Source of the DNA: Chitinophagaceae bacterium UBA5175
GTDB taxonomy: Bacteria; Bacteroidota; Bacteroidia; Chitinophagales; Chitinophagaceae
Assembly: GCA_002413325.1 (NCBI GenBank)
Contig: DHWT01000111.1
Span: forward strand, 1 to 14,566
Direction: 5' to 3'
Length of the DNA: 14,566 nucleotides
The notes under the pieces are model-generated. The model was given only the letters and a program-made list of their open reading frames with translations. It had not been told where the DNA came from and searched no databases. Below, piece by piece: positions 13,224 through 14,566 of the stretch. The position numbers and the translations under genes are program-made. Position 1 is the stretch's first letter; each line of letters opens with the position of its first letter.

Positions 13224-14566
13224 ATGGGTCAGCCCGAATTCAAGGATTTTTACGACGTGGTTGTGGTAGGCGCCGGGATAGGCGGACTCACCTCAGCGGC
13301 CTTATTGAGCAAGGCGGGCCTGTCTGTGTGCGTTTTGGAAAAAGAACCCCGTGTGGGTGGTTACCTGGCGGGATTCAGGAGGAAACATTTTGTTTTTGAT
13401 ACGGCCATTCACTGGCTCAACCAGTATGGGCCGGGCGGGATCCTGGATAAATTGTTCAAAGTCATTGGAAGCGACCATCCGGTAGCGGCCGGCCAGCAGC
13501 GTATCCGCCGGTATAAGGGTGAATATTTCGACTATCTGCTCACCCATAACCCCGATGAAATGCGGGACCGGCTGATCATGGATTTTCCGGAAGAAAGGAA
13601 GGGCATTGAACGCCTGTTCCTAAAAGCCCGGCAGATAGGCCGCTCTTTTAAAAATTATAACCGGATATTCCGGTCCGAAGAAACCATGTCTTTTTTTGAA
13701 AAGCTGAAAAATAAAATACGTTTATTACAGTTCGCCGTGCCATTCATTCCTTATATTTCTTTTTCAGGAGAAAAAGGCCTGAAAAGGGGGCTGAACCGGT
13801 TTTTTAGGGACCCCCGCCTGCATCGGATATTTACCGGGGAACAGGAATTGCTCGGTTGCCTGATTCCCATCGGCTGGGCTTATTTTCATGATTTTCAGAG
13901 CCCGCCCAGGGGCGGCAGCCAGGTAATACCCCAATGGCTTCAGTATGTGATCCGTTATTACCAGAACCCCGTTGGCCTGCAGTGCACCGTTAAAGAAATC
14001 TTCGTGGAAAAGGGTCGCGCTACCGGCCTGGCTTTCGAACAAAAGGGGAAGCTCCGCCGGTTAAAATGTAATTATATTATCGCAGCATGCGATATTGAAA
14101 CCCTTTATGAAAAAATGTTACCGCCGGATGCCGTACCGGCCGCACTGAAGAAAAAGCTGGGAAATGCGGATTTATACAGTTCTTCCATTACCGTTTCACT
14201 GGCCCTGGACTGCCCGGCTGAACTCTTGGGTTTTCAGGAAGAAATGATTCATCTGGTGGATGAAAATCAGCCTTTCGCAGATCAGTGCGGGGGTGACCCC
14301 TGCCGGTCTGAAATCAGCATCATTGCCCCTTCGCTGCGCGATAAATCGCTGGCTCCCGAAAACCAGGGAACGCTTACCCTTTATATGCCCGCCTGTATGG
14401 ATTATAAAAATGAATGGGAAACCCGGATAGATGATTCCGGGAAAAGGGTCAGGGGAGCGGCTTACCGTCAATTGAAAAAGGAAGTGGCCGAAATACTGAT
14501 TGCCCGGGTGGAAGAAAAACTGGCCCCCGGTTTGCGGTCACATATCCTTTTTTATGAAGTGGCAAC
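13224..14566 (+). CDS. FAD-dependent oxidoreductase, phytoene-desaturase/retinol-saturase-like (COG1233), 3' truncated by window edge
   Basis: The frame is open from ATG 13224 to the last base, giving 447 residues of a family usually around 500. The N-terminus is a Rossmann FAD site: YDVVVVGAGIGGLTSAALLS with GAGIGG at 16-21, the ribose-binding acidic residue Glu39 in CVLEKE, and the following GG doublet in RVGGYLAG, then FDTAIHWLN. Further on, GGSQVIPQWLQYVIRYY (near residues 231-247) and an NYIIAACDIETLYEKML segment match the NAD(P)/FAD amine-oxidase/CrtI fold. Such enzymes desaturate, saturate or isomerise isoprenoid or polyene chains. The divergent ACP gene suggests a polyene pigment or modified-lipid pathway; the reaction is not known. 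No close relative such as CrtI proper is claimed. The shared 72-base upstream region shows no clear promoter match. Confidence 0.9.
   Translation, partial: MGQPEFKDFYDVVVVGAGIGGLTSAALLSKAGLSVCVLEKEPRVGGYLAGFRRKHFVFDTAIHWLNQYGPGGILDKLFKVIGSDHPVAAGQQRIRRYKGEYFDYLLTHNPDEMRDRLIMDFPEERKGIERLFLKARQIGRSFKNYNRIFRSEETMSFFEKLKNKIRLLQFAVPFIPYISFSGEKGLKRGLNRFFRDPRLHRIFTGEQELLGCLIPIGWAYFHDFQSPPRGGSQVIPQWLQYVIRYYQNPVGLQCTVKEIFVEKGRATGLAFEQKGKLRRLKCNYIIAACDIETLYEKMLPPDAVPAALKKKLGNADLYSSSITVSLALDCPAELLGFQEEMIHLVDENQPFADQCGGDPCRSEISIIAPSLRDKSLAPENQGTLTLYMPACMDYKNEWETRIDDSGKRVRGAAYRQLKKEVAEILIARVEEKLAPGLRSHILFYEVA

Noticed and set aside
13302..14471. Three minus-strand open frames (81-92 residues) within the FAD oxidoreductase gene
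   Set aside because: The plus-strand frame from 13224 is continuous to the window end with clear FAD-binding motifs; the minus frames are its shadows.

Overview
The window looks like a chromosomal segment of a Bacteroidota bacterium, most likely from the Chitinophagaceae or a close relative. Reasons: start codons lack Shine-Dalgarno sequences, several upstream regions carry TAnnTTTG (-7 type) promoter elements, and the gene content is typical of the group. That content includes a DUF5777 beta-barrel, YceI, a tRNA_anti-like OB-fold protein, a CxxCH lipoprotein, a beta-barrel protein encoded beside an ECF sigma factor, a zinc-less CobB and a flexirubin/aryl-polyene-like acyl carrier protein. 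No tRNA, rRNA, insertion sequence, phage gene or CRISPR array is visible. The longest gap between genes is under 200 bases.

Layout. (1) 1-906, +: 3' part of a D-2-hydroxyacid dehydrogenase cut by the left edge. (2) 6088 down to 984, -: seven genes with gaps of 5-32 bases or an overlap, almost certainly one operon. In order of transcription they are a COG4315-type lipoprotein, an ECF sigma factor starting at TTG, a protein combining an inner-membrane anchor with an outer-membrane barrel, an anchored OB-fold protein, a mono-haem c-type lipoprotein, a YceI protein and a DUF5777 barrel. (3) 6255-6914, +: a DUF2569-like membrane protein, convergent with (4) 9136-6920, -: a large secreted M28 peptidase of the glutamate carboxypeptidase II type. 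(5) 9266-10297, +: an AI-2E family permease. (6) 13151 down to 10465, -: acyl carrier protein, stand-alone LigD-type polymerase/primase, class III sirtuin and HU, in order of transcription, loosely spaced and probably separate units. HU ends in a clear intrinsic terminator. A cluster of 6-7 base tandem repeats lies between the polymerase and the sirtuin. (7) 13224 to the right edge, +: a CrtI/COG1233-like FAD oxidoreductase, divergent from the ACP gene and cut by the window end.

How they may work together. The seven-gene operon is the most interesting part. It carries its own sigma factor, a candidate envelope-spanning partner, and a set of exported proteins suited to redox, lipophile-binding and outer-membrane roles. 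This suggests a sigma-controlled envelope module, but its signal and substrate cannot be read from the sequence. The ACP/FAD oxidoreductase pair at the right end may be the edge of a polyene or flexirubin-type pigment cluster. The rest are housekeeping or general accessory genes.
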